Shown: piece by piece, positions 44,677 through 56,607 of the stretch | How positions within the stretch are numbered: position 1 is the first letter of the stretch | Layout of the letters: every line of letters begins with the position of its first letter | Origin: Floccularia luteovirens | Taxonomy: Eukaryota; Basidiomycota; Agaricomycetes; Agaricales; Squamanitaceae | Direction of reading: 5' to 3' | Assembly (NCBI GenBank): GCA_009739215.1 | Contig: VSJF01000002.1 | Coordinates: forward strand, 1,798,001-1,862,000 | Length of the DNA: 64,000 bases | Made by a program: the position numbers and the translations under genes | The notes under the pieces: model-generated | What the model saw: the letters and a program-made list of their open reading frames with translations, nothing else | Databases searched by the model: none | What the model was told of the DNA's origin: nothing

Positions 44677-46047
44677 CTAACCATCTAATTTTTCGCTGGC
44701 TTTTCCAGGGTGCACGAAACCGTTGAAGGGTGCCTCAGCAATATAAAGACGAGTTCCGTCGTCTTCACGTCCACCTTCGACAGGCTCCTTCCCGAGGGCG
44801 CTGAGATTGAGTCTTCCGCTGCAAGGGACCCAGCATAATTCATCCATGTTCCCGACAAGAATCTCGTATCTATCGAGCTGGACGGAGTTTTAGCTGGGTT
44901 GTCAACCTTTAGAAGAATTAGACAGATCGTACGTGGATCTCTTCGTGTTTAAAGCCAATCACGGCTCCTTTCTGGAAAGCGTCAGAAGCTTTGCCGATCT
45001 CTGTAGGAATATCACATCATAGCATCTATGAAACAAATGTCATAAGGGAGCTGTTGTCACTTACGCAAACCACCCTGTACAATTATATTGAGACGAAGAT
45101 AGTTTGAATTTAGAAATGTGTATCTTACCTCATAGAAAGCCCTACAAATATACAGGTTCCACGAGTGTTCTCTGCCAACCATAATTGCATTAGGGGGAAT
45201 TGTCTTTCCTTCAGTTAGAATCCAGGTGGCGGGATCCCGAGAGCCACTGTTGCGATGGTAATTTTCAGTACGAATACGAGCTTCTTCATGCCAGTTCTGG
45301 AGTGCCCAAGTCTGAGCTTTTTTCTGTATGGCGATTGGTTAATACTTGACAATATCTAATAAAGAGAGTTTACCTCTTCTTCGTGTTTGCCATGCTCCTT
45401 GAAGGCGAAGTATCCCCCGGCCAGAAGAGCTGCACCAGCAGCTAGACCACCACCGATCTGTAACGGGTCAACCAAAATGAACTGTGCTAACCATCAGAGA
45501 GATTTACCTCAAGTTGCTGCTTGCGGTTGTCATCTAAATCATACCAGTGCTTCTTTTTTTCTTCATGGGGTATGTGAATCTTTTCGTCAGATGGGTTCGG
45601 GTTGTATCCTAAGATTCTTCTAGAAAATACGAAGGAATTTATAGAAGATGACAGCTACCTGTTTGCTGGGTTTGAGGATTTCCGGAAGATTGGTTTTGAT
45701 TGGATCCGTATTGTGGTGGGCCCGGTGGTGGCTGGTATTGTTGTGGGGGTGGCGGTTGGTATTGCTGTGGTTGTTGTTGTTGCTGCTGAATGTCGGGAGT
45801 GGTCAGGAACACGTCCCCATAATGCAGGAGTTACTGGAGGTGTCCAGTCGGACTGTGATATAACAACATCAGGGGACTGCTCATACTATGAAAAAAATCT
45901 TACCTGCGAACGATGGGGTTGGATGATCTTGTATCTTTCCCCTAGATAACAATCTTAGTATCCATAGTGGCCCACATACTAAACCATACCGTCATATTCA
46001 ACAACATCTTCGTAGTTGTATTGTGTGCCTGGTTCCCAGTATTGCAT
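44677..46047 (-). CDS. Chitin-binding-like (CBM5/12) plus DM9/DUF3421 fusion protein
   Basis: The start is the ATG at 46047 (MQYWEPGTQYNYEDVVEYDG). The first 50-odd residues look like a CBM5/12 carbohydrate-binding fold: aromatic WEPGTQYNYEDVVEY, then YKIIQPH and SDWTPPVTPALWGRV. A Gln/Pro/Tyr linker follows (QQQQQQPQQYQPPPPQQYQ), then NPNPSDEKIHIPHEEKKKHWYDL and a glycine-zipper-like hydrophobic stretch (IGGGLAAGAALLAGGYFAF, near 45440). The C-terminal half is DM9/DUF3421 repeat-like: RDPATWILTEGKTIPPNAIM, GREHSWNLYICRA, GKASDAFQKGAVIGFKHEEI, then YEILVGNMDELCWVP, DGTRLYIAEAPFNGFVHPGK. DM9 domains bind mannose-type sugars in animals. The frame of WGRVPDHS does not continue into the Gln run (see findings). 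A sugar-binding surface or secretory protein is likely. Confidence 0.7.
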
Positions 46048-46707
46048 CTTTTATTCTTTGGTGACTGTGAGAGGTAACTGTAGGGGGTAGTGAGTATGTA
46101 TATTACATTAGAGACGCCTCTTTTATAGGTAAGAGGGACTTGTTATCGATGTGATATCCTCTCGGATCCGATCGAGCTCTGGACCACGAGACTGCTTCCA
46201 AACTTAAAGGGCAGGAACAACCAGGCATGCTCTAGCAACAAAGGCATTTTCTAGATCGGGCTTCAATTCAATGAACTAGGAAGGTGACATCCAAGAGAAA
46301 GATTGGAACTACTAAGGTTTTCTTCAAAGAAATCGAACACCACTTATATGCCGCATGTAGCAGGAGTGCCACACCAATGCCACACTTATAAACGGTGGCA
46401 ATGCTCGTAATCTACAACAATCATTCATATCAGGGAAATGTAGTGGCTCGATCATAGTAAGACATACCTTACTCATCCATTATACCTGGTTCCACAGCAA
46501 TTGCTAGAATATTTACGAACATCGCCAATAGTATCGTACCAATATGACCATACAGGATGATCATACCCACTGTGACTGCATAGGATGTGACCAGAGGACG
46601 TAACAGTAACACATTTTATTCATTAGTTTCGTTTCAACTGAGCTTTTCCACCCGCTTTCCTACGTTCCAGACAACCTTTATACAACTAAAACTCTTCACA
46701 TAAGATC
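46048..46707. other. Divergent intergenic region, CBM-DM9 gene / MPC2
   Basis: These 660 bases lie between divergent genes. There is no tRNA and no convincing coding exon. Confidence 0.4.
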
Positions 46708-47271
46708 ATGTCTGGAGCAGCTGCGTCGGCTGGTACTTCGAAGTTCCAGGCATTTATGAATCATCCTGCCGGTAAGGACTGTCGTCTCTCAAATTACTAC
46801 TAGTGCTGGACATTTGGTTCTTTAGGACCCAAGACTGTGTTCTTTTGGGCACCTTTAATGAAGTGGTGTCTTGTAGGTGCAGGACTCAAAGACTTGAGTC
46901 GGCCAGCCGACAAATTGAGCGTCTCGCAAAACCTAGGTTTGTAGTCAATGTATTGTCGCCTTCCACAATGATTAAATATAGTTTGTTTTTGTATTTTAGC
47001 CCTTGCATGCACCGGTTTTATTTGGGTTAGATACTCTTTTGTCATCACACCAGTGAATTACAGTTTGGGGGCGGTGAGTTACACTGTACGTAACTGATGT
47101 TGACATCCACTTAAACTGTTCAAGGTCAACTTCTTCGTCGGCTTGTCGGGTTTAACTCAGTTAGGACGAATAGCTCAGTACGTTTTTGTAAATGTCATAA
47201 ATTAATACCTGGCTGATAAACGTTTCTGTAGCTACCGTAGTAACCATCCCGAAGCTGTACCAGCAGCTTGA
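46708..47271 (+). CDS. MPC2: Mitochondrial pyruvate carrier subunit Mpc2
   Basis: MPC2 pairs with MPC1 or MPC3 in the inner mitochondrial membrane to import pyruvate. The start is the ATG at 46708 (MSGAAASAGTSKFQAFMNHP). Typical signatures follow over several small exons: AGPKTVFFWAPLMKW (near 46770-46862, split by an intron), GAGLKDLSRPADKLSVSQNLAL, TGFIWVRYSFVITPVNYSLGAVNFFVG and QLGRIAHYRSNHPEA, ending VPAA. The length of about 113 residues matches the family. Pyruvate from this carrier feeds acetolactate synthase, whose regulatory subunit is also in this window, although the genes are not adjacent. Confidence 0.95.
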
Positions 47272-47378
47272 TTTGTAGTTGGCATGTCAAAATTAAATAA
47301 CTATGTTCCCAAATCAAAGCTAAGATGTTGTGATCAAGGTAGTGATAATGAAGTCCTAGCTGAAAGAATTGTAATGTG

Positions 47379-48110
47379 TCATCTGGATCGTGAGTTCCCT
47401 TTCATTTTGTGGGACTTTTTAATTCGTTCCTCGTCTCTCCCTTGGGACCCTTGTGTCCTGCCACGCTCTGCAGGATTTGCCATGTTCCACCAGCTCGTTC
47501 CGCTCAAAATATCTCTAGCACTGTCGAGAATGTTCTTTGCAAATTGTTGAACGTCGTCGGCATTATGACCGGCTCGATTTTCCTGGTATCGCCACTCACG
47601 GTGTTGATCGAATGAGTCCCATGGTTTTGGTCCGCCCTTCTTGGACCTTGTCTTCTGTGCTTGTGACTTCGTGTTTGGAGGGTTTCGTCCCCGCCCATTT
47701 ACAGCGTCCACTAAGATGTCTCCCATTTGATTCATAAAACCATACTCCCCAATACCATTTGCGTCAACATGTCCCATGTACCATCCTGCTCCGGCCAATA
47801 AGACACCAAGCACCGATCCCCATTTTATAAACCAAATGCTAATTCGAAGCATCCATCTAGTTGTACGATACAGACTTGCAAGGGCAAGATATGCAGCCAA
47901 GATGCTGATAATTGGGGGAAGTAATGTTTGCAAATCCCATTCTGATGGGTTTGAGGAGATTAAGGACGCAATAAGAGTGTAAAATGCGGTGAAAAGTGCG
48001 AGGGTGTGTGAAAGTAGTTTGATGAGAAAGAAGTATAAAGGCGGGGGCAATGTTTCCGCGAGATAATCAAACAAAGGATCGAGAGGGATTGTGATGGGAA
48101 ATGGAAACAT
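47379..48110 (-). CDS. Apq12-like nuclear envelope membrane protein
   Basis: This is a single open frame of 243 residues without introns. The start is the ATG at 48110 (MFPFPITIPLDPLFDYLAE). Hydrophobic segments are YFFLIKLLSHTLALFTAFY, then LLPPIISILAAYLALASLYRT and WFIKWGSVLGVLLAGAGWYMG. The last pair resembles the fungal Apq12 core (nuclear pore assembly and biogenesis, nuclear envelope/ER membrane), by motif only. The C-terminal half is polar, with KTRSKKGGPKPWDSFDQH, then AKNILDSARDILSG, and ends in a basic patch. Being intron-free is unusual in this window. It might instead be an uncharacterised membrane protein. Confidence 0.6.
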   Translation of the reverse strand: MFPFPITIPLDPLFDYLAETLPPPLYFFLIKLLSHTLALFTAFYTLIASLISSNPSEWDLQTLLPPIISILAAYLALASLYRTTRWMLRISIWFIKWGSVLGVLLAGAGWYMGHVDANGIGEYGFMNQMGDILVDAVNGRGRNPPNTKSQAQKTRSKKGGPKPWDSFDQHREWRYQENRAGHNADDVQQFAKNILDSARDILSGTSWWNMANPAERGRTQGSQGRDEERIKKSHKMKGNSRSR

Positions 48111-48752
48111 TGATTGTGGAAGAAATGGTCGTGGAAGTATACACTGCTATCCGGTAACACCTCGCCTGAAAGCTAGTAGTAGAAGGCTGCTACCAACAAG
48201 GCTGCAAGGCTGACGCTGCTAGACTTGGTCCGGTCACCTGATTTGAAACAAAAGTCACACGATATGTCACCGATCTGGATACCCCTCTCTAGTCACGTGA
48301 AGTCAGATCTAAATGTCAATAAACCACAATTGAGCCGGCTTGTTTGATGCCATGAACGCCCGTCTAACACCCGCCAAAAGAATCATGATTGATGTGACAA
48401 GTATATGATTGTTACCATGTCACTCATGACAAATACTCTATACATGCAATCTTAGCCCTTGTATTACCAAATACAGTAATCAAGAAACGGGGTACAATCG
48501 TTCTGGTCCAATAGGAGTTCTTCTCCGACCTGCCGGTCATCAGGAAAACGTCTAAATCGGGGCTGCACTTTGATTATGTTTAAGAAATTGTATTTTTCAA
48601 GCTCAGCAAGTGACCAACAGACATAAACACTGCGAGCTATAAGTTGCGCTCCAAGGAAGTAAATTGTCTCTCACCTCCCCATCCTCGTACTCAGTATCTA
48701 TCCTCCTCCCTAGGCCCAGTTGACCCAGTCTATCCCACTTGACGCAGGATCC
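48111..48752. other. Divergent intergenic region
   Basis: These 640 bases lie between the Apq12-like gene and the next plus-strand gene. An E-box palindrome lies at 48293-48300. Nothing else was recognised. Confidence 0.45.
48293..48300. promoter_or_regulatory. TCACGTGA E-box palindrome
   Basis: A perfect 8-base palindrome with the CACGTG core, about 180 bases upstream of the Apq12-like start. It is a third CACGTG-type element in a promoter of this window. Confidence 0.35.
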
Positions 48753-49432
48753 ATGGCCATGAAAAGAAAATTCGATATTGATTCTGAAGACATCGTAGCT
48801 AGTGTATGTTCAGTCACATTGGCTTGACATTGGCTAATATTAACATTCCTCTAGAAACATAAACAACTCAAGTTGATTCCTTTCCCCAATTGTGATGTTG
48901 ACAACGATGTTGCTATGTCTGACGCTGAACCTCTTTATCCCGAAATGCATCATACGCGCATCGCTTCCAATGCCAGTTCTCTGTCTGATACTCCCGACTC
49001 GCCTGTATTCGATTCTCGTGAGTAGTGAATGCCATTGTATTATTCAGTCACTTGAAATCTTGAGATCTATAGCTGCCTACCCAACCTTTGACCTTTATCC
49101 TTTGCCCTTTTTCAGTGAGAATGGGTCGGTAGAACATAACATCAAGCCTGACCCTTCTCATAATGTCAGACTATTACAACCGTCTAGTTCATTTGCACAC
49201 CATGGGTGGGTTGCTATCCACTTTGATCCCGCTTTCCTAGTGGTGTTTAGGACGTTACTAACGATACTTTCTTCCAATTCATATCTACTTCCGTTTGACA
49301 CTATCATATAGGACTGGCTGTTCTCAAATACCGAAACTTCGAGTAGCCTGCGCATCAGGTCTTAACGGTCAACGAACTATGTGGAGCTTTTGCGAACAGT
49401 GTGGAGCGATTTCCATGGTCGAGCGCGACTAA
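48753..49432 (+). CDS. Small protein with conserved C-terminal CxxC, unknown function
   Basis: The start is the ATG at 48753 (MAMKRKFDIDSEDIVAS). An intron (about 48804-48855) leads to KHKQLKLIPFPNCDVDNDVAMSD and a Ser-rich segment. Two further exons bring SSSFAHHG and then QIPKLRVACASGLNGQRTMWSF with CEQCGAISMVERD at the end. The C-terminal block has three Cys (CAS, CEQC), a pattern like a partial zinc-binding site. I know of similar small agaricomycete proteins with KRKFD and CGAI blocks but no function for them. A nuclear location is suggested by the KRK and KHK basic patches. The stop is at 49430-49432. Confidence 0.7.
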
Positions 49433-50438
49433 ACCATTTTCCTCGACTGGACTTCTTTCAAAATCGACATTCGCGTTCGAGCCTGTTCATCACCTTCAAC
49501 GTACCAATGGACGAAACCAACACTAACTTGCTTTTGCTTTTCCAGTTACTGGCGTTGACTTTTTCTTTGCTTATGCTATATTATTACTGATTGCTGTTAT
49601 TTTGTACCATCATCCGCCTCTGCCCTCTCTCCCTCCATCTTCTCCCTCTTTGGCGACACCCATCCTGACACTAGACCGTTTCACAACAAACACAAGCAAA
49701 TGCAAATGACATTCAGCTTCTGCAAATCACAAGTATCCGCCGCACTCTACCCCATCTTGGCAACAGCAGATGACAACAGTATCCGATGTATTTGCTCCAG
49801 GCGGACTCTACTTGCTTCCTTGACTCTCGATAATTATTCCTCTGTCGATTCTGTTGCATGTACATACCAGTAAAATATTGATGATTGTATGCAAGATAAG
49901 CGTCTGTTGAAACTTGAGCCAACCATGCAAGTATAAACACGAGCGACTACGGTCAACTCGCGTGCGATATCGTGTCGTAGGTGTAAGGGAAACTGGGCGT
50001 CCTGTTGCAAATGTTGCCAGACAAACCCCGGCAAGATGGGGTCCAGAACATGTTTACAGTATGCTGGAACCCAGACAAGGAACTTTAGTGTAGTCATGAA
50101 TATGTACAGCAGTACTCTGAATCCTATTGTTACTATGCAGCTGATATGTATTCCCTAGAATCCTCGAAAAGTAATCGTTGTGTTTAGTAGGCCAGTCGGT
50201 CCGACATAAACTTTCTCAGGTTAACTGACAGTGAAGAGGCCAACGCGGGCAACAAGAAGCGGCGTAACTAAAGCGTCTCTTTGGTTGCAAGTGTCCATCA
50301 GAAATTAGGTGGCGCAGCCACTTGCCTGCCATATTAGTACTTTTCACAACAACCTGAACTGTGATTCCAATTTTAAAAACGAAATACTCTTTCTCAAGTT
50401 CAATATCATCATACCATAATCTGTTTTACAATCAGAGA
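49433..50438. other. Gene-poor stretch
   Basis: About 1 kb between two plus-strand genes. Short open frames on both strands (for example 49834-50097 on the minus strand) carry no motif, and I do not call them. The right end should hold the DCAF7 promoter. Confidence 0.4.
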
Positions 50439-51880
50439 ATGACACAAACCGGTTTATTGCAGTACGAGGCACCTTGTGAGCACCGTCACCCACGAATTTG
50501 CAATAGCCTGTTCATAACACACTAGGGCCTGTGCACAGCTTGGACTGGTGCAAAACTCCTGCTCCTGGACAACAACTGCGTCCACGATCTGCTTTTCGAT
50601 TAGGGATAGCTTCGTTCACGGAGAATTATCAAAATCATATAGCGGTCATTGGATTGCAAGATGAGCGTGTGTTAGTGGAAGATGACGTTCCAGATTATCC
50701 GGATTTTGTAACATTATGCGAGACTTACCACGGCTATCCTGCCACAAGCCTGCAATGGCAACCAGCTTCTGCTCAAAACCAGGTCTGGTCCCAGAAATCG
50801 ACGAACTCTGAACTACTTGCTACAACAGGAGATGCATTGCGCGTTTGGGAGTACAGTCCTGATGGTGCACCCACTATCTCGAGCTATGTGGGACGTCAAC
50901 CGAGTAGTACTGGATCACATAGCTTGACCATGAAGACAGCCTTGTCGGGGGTGAGTGCTAAATTCAAGTTGTTTCTTTTCATCTGGCACTTATTCAATGC
51001 ATGGTCTAGCAATCAAAAGTACAAAGTCAATCGACGGGCGCTCCATTGACAAATTTCTCCTGGAACGAAAAGGCTCCAAGTCTCATTGTAACCTCGTCTA
51101 TTGATACTACATGTACAGTGTGGAATATTGACACATCGACCGCAATAACACAACTCATCGCGCATGATCGCGAGGTATATGATGTTGCCTGGCTGCCAGG
51201 TTCGACAGATATTTTCGTTTCTGTAGGTGCAGACGGAAGCCTGCGTGCATTTGACTTGCGTAGCCTAGAACATTCAACGATTCTGTACGAGACTCCAGCG
51301 CCCAAGAACGTCCCCCCTCCTTCTGCCTCCCCCTCTACCACCGCACGTCCACCAACATCGCCCCTTTTGAGAATCGCTTTTAACCCCTCAGACTCAAATT
51401 ACATGTCCACTTTCCACATGGATGGTTCTGACGTGCAAATCCTGGATATGCGAAGTCCTGGCCAGCCCGTCATGGAGCTGAAGGGCCATCATGCACCTAT
51501 CAATGCCCTTGGGTGGGGAACAGTAGACCATCCTCTGCTCGCAACAGCAGGTACCGAAATTAAATCTTTATTGTTATTTGGTTTTGATAGTCATGATGAC
51601 AGGTGATGATTGTCAGGTGCTACTGTGGGATCTTGCGAATTACACGCAAGGTGCAGCATCTCCACGTAGCGCGGGGTCACGGCTTAACTCACCACGACCC
51701 GACGCCAAGAAAAAGATCATCACGGAGCCCGTAATGGCATACACCGCCCTTAGCCAAATTACTAATTTAGCGTGGTCACCGCAAATTCAGGGCATGACGA
51801 TGAACACCGGACATTCAACAAGTACGGGTGAATGGCTGGCCATTGCTTCTGGGAAGAGTATTAACGCGTTAAAAGTCTGA
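50439..51880 (+). CDS. DCAF7: WD40 adaptor DCAF7/WDR68 (HAN11/TTG1-type)
   Basis: This is a WD40 propeller scaffold of the DCAF7/WDR68 group, which docks DYRK-family kinases and Cul4-Ddb1 ligases in other eukaryotes. The start is the ATG at 50439 (MTQTGLLQYEAPW), and the first intron splits it from VHSLDWCKTPA. Propeller blades are seen as QNHIAVIGL, ATSLQWQP, LLATTGDALRVWEY, FSWNEKAPSLIVTSSIDTTC, TVWNIDTSTAITQLIAHDRE, VYDVAWLPGSTDIFVSVGAD, LRAFDLRSLEHST, LRIAFNPSDSNYMS, APINALGWGTVDHPLLATAG and CQVLLWDLA. Conserved HDREVYDVAW and AFDLR motifs match the family. Introns are near 50477, 50951 and 51551. The stop is at 51878-51880. Confidence 0.92.
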
Positions 51881-51975
51881 TATCCCTTGCATCAAGTGGT
51901 CATATTTTTGCGATTATGACATTTATAAATACAATCGTAGCGTCACATCATATATAACCGTCATTAAACGAAGAA

Positions 51976-54396
51976 CTAGCTCAGATCAACATACCGCTTT
52001 AAAAAGGTTGTCAGTGGGGAATTCACATCAAGAAATAGCATCACATACGCAATACCGGCTGTCTGAAGCGTGGAGAGAAATCCACAAACCATGGCAGAAA
52101 AGGCGATACGAGCAATTAGCTTTGCCCTAGTTGGAGCCAGTGCACCCAAAACACCAATCTGGATACCTAAAGAACCAAGGTTGGCGAAACCACAGAGTCC
52201 ATACGATGCGATGGTGAAAGCACGTGGTGACAGAGGGTTCGATGATTTCATGATACTCTGCAACTCAAGATATGCAGAAAATTCATTCGCGACTAATTTT
52301 GTTCCCAAAAGTTGAGAGACCCTCAAAATTTCTGAGCGAGGAACACCCATAAAGAACGTGATGGGGTAGAAGACGTATCCAAGGATGAGTTGGAGCGTCA
52401 ACTCGTGAATTCCAAAGCCTCGGCCAACCCAAGTTAATAGGCCATTGATTCTAGTTATATGAAACGTGAGATATTGATGGATGAAACAGATATGCAGGTT
52501 ATCTTACGTAGCAACAAGTGACAACACGGTTAGGACGTTTGTCCTGATAACTTGTCAATTTGTGCCATCATTGTTGTATAAGGTAATTTGCTCACAAAAT
52601 TTGTCCTGCCACAACTAACCCGAAAACGGCACCCTTACTAAATGCATGGAGGGCGTTTGCCTATTGGCGATATTAGACGACCGAATTCACGTATATGTCG
52701 TTTCAGCCTACCGGTGCATGCTCAGGCTTTTCCTCGCCACGGTCGACTGTCACACGACCCCGAGTAACTGGTTCTTCCAACTCAGGCATACGCATTTTGC
52801 TGATTGCAATAGAAGCCGGTATACTCATGACGGAAGACGTCACAAGGTTGGCGGGCGGGACGCCGAGGTTAATGTAAGCGGCTAGCACAGACCCAGCAAT
52901 TGTGGAAAAACCAGACGTCATGCTGAGATCTTCAAGACTGGTTGTCAAGGAGGCACAAAGCCGTGGAAGAAATTTTACGAACGTAGCTCAGATTTTGTCA
53001 TGACTGCAATCGAAAATTAGATTAAGGAACATAAGAGATATATTTAAAAATACTGACGGTCAGCGTATGGCCGGACAAGACAGACAGACTCTCCTGAACA
53101 TTCCAACAGATTATATCAGTACTCATAAATAGCAAACGCATGAAGGTGACTAACCCTGACCGATCCATGGTGAAGAAGCAGCAACAACAGCTTCTGCACC
53201 AGAGATGTTCATAAGCTTGAAGAAGAACCACGCACTTCAAAAATGTAAGACGAGAGACAGTGTCACATTTTAGAACATACAAGTGTTTGATGAACCATTG
53301 CATAACACCGAGATAATACATCATTTGAACAAAGGCGATGAAAAAGATGATGGATCCAAGCTGTAAGAGTATTATAAGAGATGTATATAGTATAAACCAC
53401 ATACTTACTGTGTTTACAAAGAACCAATGCTTGTTAATAGTATCCTGGTCGAAGAAAAAGCCAGATCCGGCGTTGGCTTGGGCAAGGAAATCGGCAGCTA
53501 GCGTGGCGATCCATTTAAAGATCGAGAATCCAGCACCAGATTTAAGCACAAATAGTGCAATTACTTGCTGGAGGAATAGTCCAACAATGACGGTAGGCCT
53601 TAAATGCAGCTTTAGATCAAGTGCTTAAGAAATTGCATCTATCCCACCAAGGAATTGCCTTCCGGTTGCTAGAAGTAACCCAAAAGCAGGTCTGGAAGAT
53701 GAGAAGTCCCAACACATTGATAGTTCGGTCACCGTACGTAGTACCCTAGAAACATTGATAAGAAACACAACTTTTTAGAAGGGTCGAAGTGCACTAACCG
53801 GCTCTAACTTGAATCCATAAGCGGAACCGAAAACAATACCAAGAAGGCAAAGCCATCCGATAGCCAGCCGAGCCCTGTACGGAATCCCGTCCCAAGGCGA
53901 CTGAACTACCTTTCCCCATACCGCTCCAACAGGTCGTGTGACAGTAGAGTTGGGTATATATCTAAATGCGATGATACTTTGAAGCAACCAGTTTCAGCGT
54001 TTGGCATCACATAGGCATAAAGGGAGATATCCTTACAGGATGAACGCCCAAGCGAAGAGGGTTTGAACAATCCTGCCGCGAAACTGAGTTAAGAAAATGT
54101 TGCGAGTTGCCAAGTCAATTACTTTACCATCGATGCCGGGTAGCTTTCAGTATTGTGGCACATATCCACCACCCAAGGATGACAGTAGCAAGGCCGGCGT
54201 GAATGAATGGTCGCATTTTGTTATAGAAAATTCTGCGGCTGATTGGTCCTTCATTGGAGTCTCTGACCAGCAAGACCTCAGGGTCAGCATCTTGCTCTTT
54301 GTCTTTGTCTGGAAAAGAATCCGATGAAGAAGACCTATGCTGAAGCGTACGATCTGCCTGGTCAACAGTGACCAACTGTGAGGGAGATGATTCCAT
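51976..54396 (-). CDS. Concentrative nucleoside transporter (CNT/SLC28)
   Basis: CNT proteins import nucleosides with H+ or Na+. The start is the ATG at 54396 ([19 protein letters not shown]), with a polar N-tail and the first helices ([20 protein letters not shown]). Family landmarks follow: [23 protein letters not shown] (near 53560), [45 protein letters not shown] (the CNT core, over several introns, near 53200-53070), [17 protein letters not shown] (near 52890), [38 protein letters not shown] (near 52325) and [21 protein letters not shown] (near 52190). The GESA and NEF elements are present, so it should be active. About ten short introns occur. It is convergent with DCAF7, 95 bases apart. 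Confidence 0.94.
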
Positions 54397-56607
54397 CCTG
54401 CGGGGAGCTGGTTATGGACAGAGTTTCCGCTGTAAGAATGAACGAAGGCAGGAGTCTAGTTCGGAGAAAAAGCTGCTTCTTTCCCATATTTAAAAAGAAG
54501 GCTGCCTCCTAACCGATAAGAGCATTAAGGTAGCATGTGGTCGACCGATATAAAGTAAATGCCTACGGAGGGCGTTCCTAGGATTTGGCGGAAGGACGGA
54601 GGTAGGAGGGTGGATAAGGCCGGGCAGATGGATAACAAATCCGGGGACCATATGGTTGTGACAACGGTGTGGCATGATACCAAGCTCAACGAGAGGCATT
54701 TGGTTCGTTGCCACAGCCTGTATTGGCATACATATCACACGAGATTACCCCTCCTAGAGTAGCAAAGTATAGTATCGAAGTACTCAAATTAAAGAGGTAA
54801 AAGATCGGCTGTACTTGCATTTGTATTCTTTCCGGATATTTCGTCCCGAGAACAATTAATTGATTGGAGCATTCTTTTACTTATGATTCTTTAACATCGC
54901 AATGTATGGCTACTCGATAAATGGAGAAAGCTGGTATAGATGGTTGAACATCTATGAAGACGTGTTGTTACCCTCCAAACACAATGCCCTTGATTGAGAT
55001 AAGGTAATGAAATGTACCCATGTGCATCGTGCTTGATACCACAATCATGTACGTTATCTATCTCCAAACATGTAACTAAAATGCTTAGGTCAGAGTCTGT
55101 GACCTTCCTATTGAAGTTGCTCAAAAGTTCAACTGAACTAGAATCATCAGAAGAAAGCAAATTTAATTCCCCATTGCAAATCTGCATATGCTTTGGAAAC
55201 CACGAATTTTTTCGCGTAAAAATTTGCACCCCACCCAACTTCGGAGGTAGAAATGTTTAAGTCGTGCACAGGACGAATTCATAATGTAGAGTCTAAATCA
55301 TATATAGCAGGGTAATGTCGAAGAGAGAAATTTTACACTGACGGCATGATTGTCCTGGGATCCCGAGGGCAAGCTAGCTGCAATTCTTACATTGCAATAT
55401 CTTATAAGCTTAATTAGAGACCGGCACTTCATATGTGTTAGATGAACAGAATAATTTAATATTGGACTAAATCATCCTTAACTTTGATTAAAAGCTTGAG
55501 TGTACCCATTTGCAAGAAAAACTCTCGTCTGATAATCTTGCTTTACCGCTTTTACTTTGACGGTGTATAAAATGATTGACGAACATAATATTATATCTCG
55601 GAATTGCTGTCAGCCCTTCAACTAAGTAATGATCTAGGCTGCGTGGCAATTATGGTGTTTAATTTCCCTATGCCCCGTTTCCTGTTAAAGAATAGTGTCA
55701 ACACATCCTGGAATCCTCCGATGATTTACCCAATGAATTGTGAACAAGAAGCCTTTACTGCGCGTCCTCGTAATCAATGATGTGAAGGTAATCAAGCAAG
55801 ACTTTTAGGACTTATAACCAAATATTTATTTAAAAGCATAGTTGCAAATCATCATGATGGTAAGTATGCGTCGAGTCTATGATTGAAAAATAACCACTTC
55901 AAGACATCCCAGTTCTGTGCTCAGAATTGCAAGAATCATGATGGCACTCTACTATGGTAGTTCGTGGCGCACATCTTCTGACATTTCGCAACCGGGTGTA
56001 TTGCGAACCATGTGAGAAATAAGACCTCCATTAAGCTCTCACACAACTTGAAGTTAGTCTCACTATATTTATTATGTTTTGTTGGTTAATTCCTCGCAGG
56101 TGTGAAAACTTAAGAGAGGGGTACCAAAACTGCCCCTGCCCTGCGCACATGAGCATCTTATAAATTAATTTGAATTCAAATTACAGCGACTTTCCAGTAG
56201 ATCCCATTTTTGACTCATGTTTTGTTAAGAAAAGACGTCGTCACGTCGCAGAAACCCAAAAATACACAGGGAATTCCCGTATTTTCGCTACGCCAAAGCT
56301 GGGCTCATTTGAGCTAGATTCAAAGCATTTTGCTCGAGGCAGAGATATACATGGCGATCCCGCGCCACAATCTGTTGAGGGCTCTCCGAGTAGGACACAC
56401 TAAGAAGGCCTTGGAGTTATCCGCATCAGATTTAGTCTTGTATCTAAATCTGTTTTTTTTATGAGTTCGGTGTAACTTACAATAACTCCACATTTCCCAA
56501 GGCGCAAGCAAAGCTATTTAAGTATCTTGTAAAGCAAAATGATGGACAACAATCCTTTCTCACTTCAATAATCGCGCGCTCACCCAGTTTTGCATTGTTG
56601 CCGAGAT
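54397..56607. other. Long gene-poor stretch
   Basis: These 2.2 kb lie between the CNT gene and the DUF6534-like gene. The sequence is AT-rich with only short open frames on either strand. I saw no transposase or reverse-transcriptase motif, no terminal repeats and no tRNA. Confidence 0.4.

Noticed and set aside
49834..50097. Minus-strand open frame of 87 codons
   Set aside because: There is no recognisable motif, partner exon or codon pattern. It probably lies in the promoter region of DCAF7.
54397..56607. Possible transposon or unrecognised gene in the 2.2-kb gap
   Set aside because: No transposase or reverse-transcriptase motif, terminal repeat or chain of spliced exons could be found by eye.
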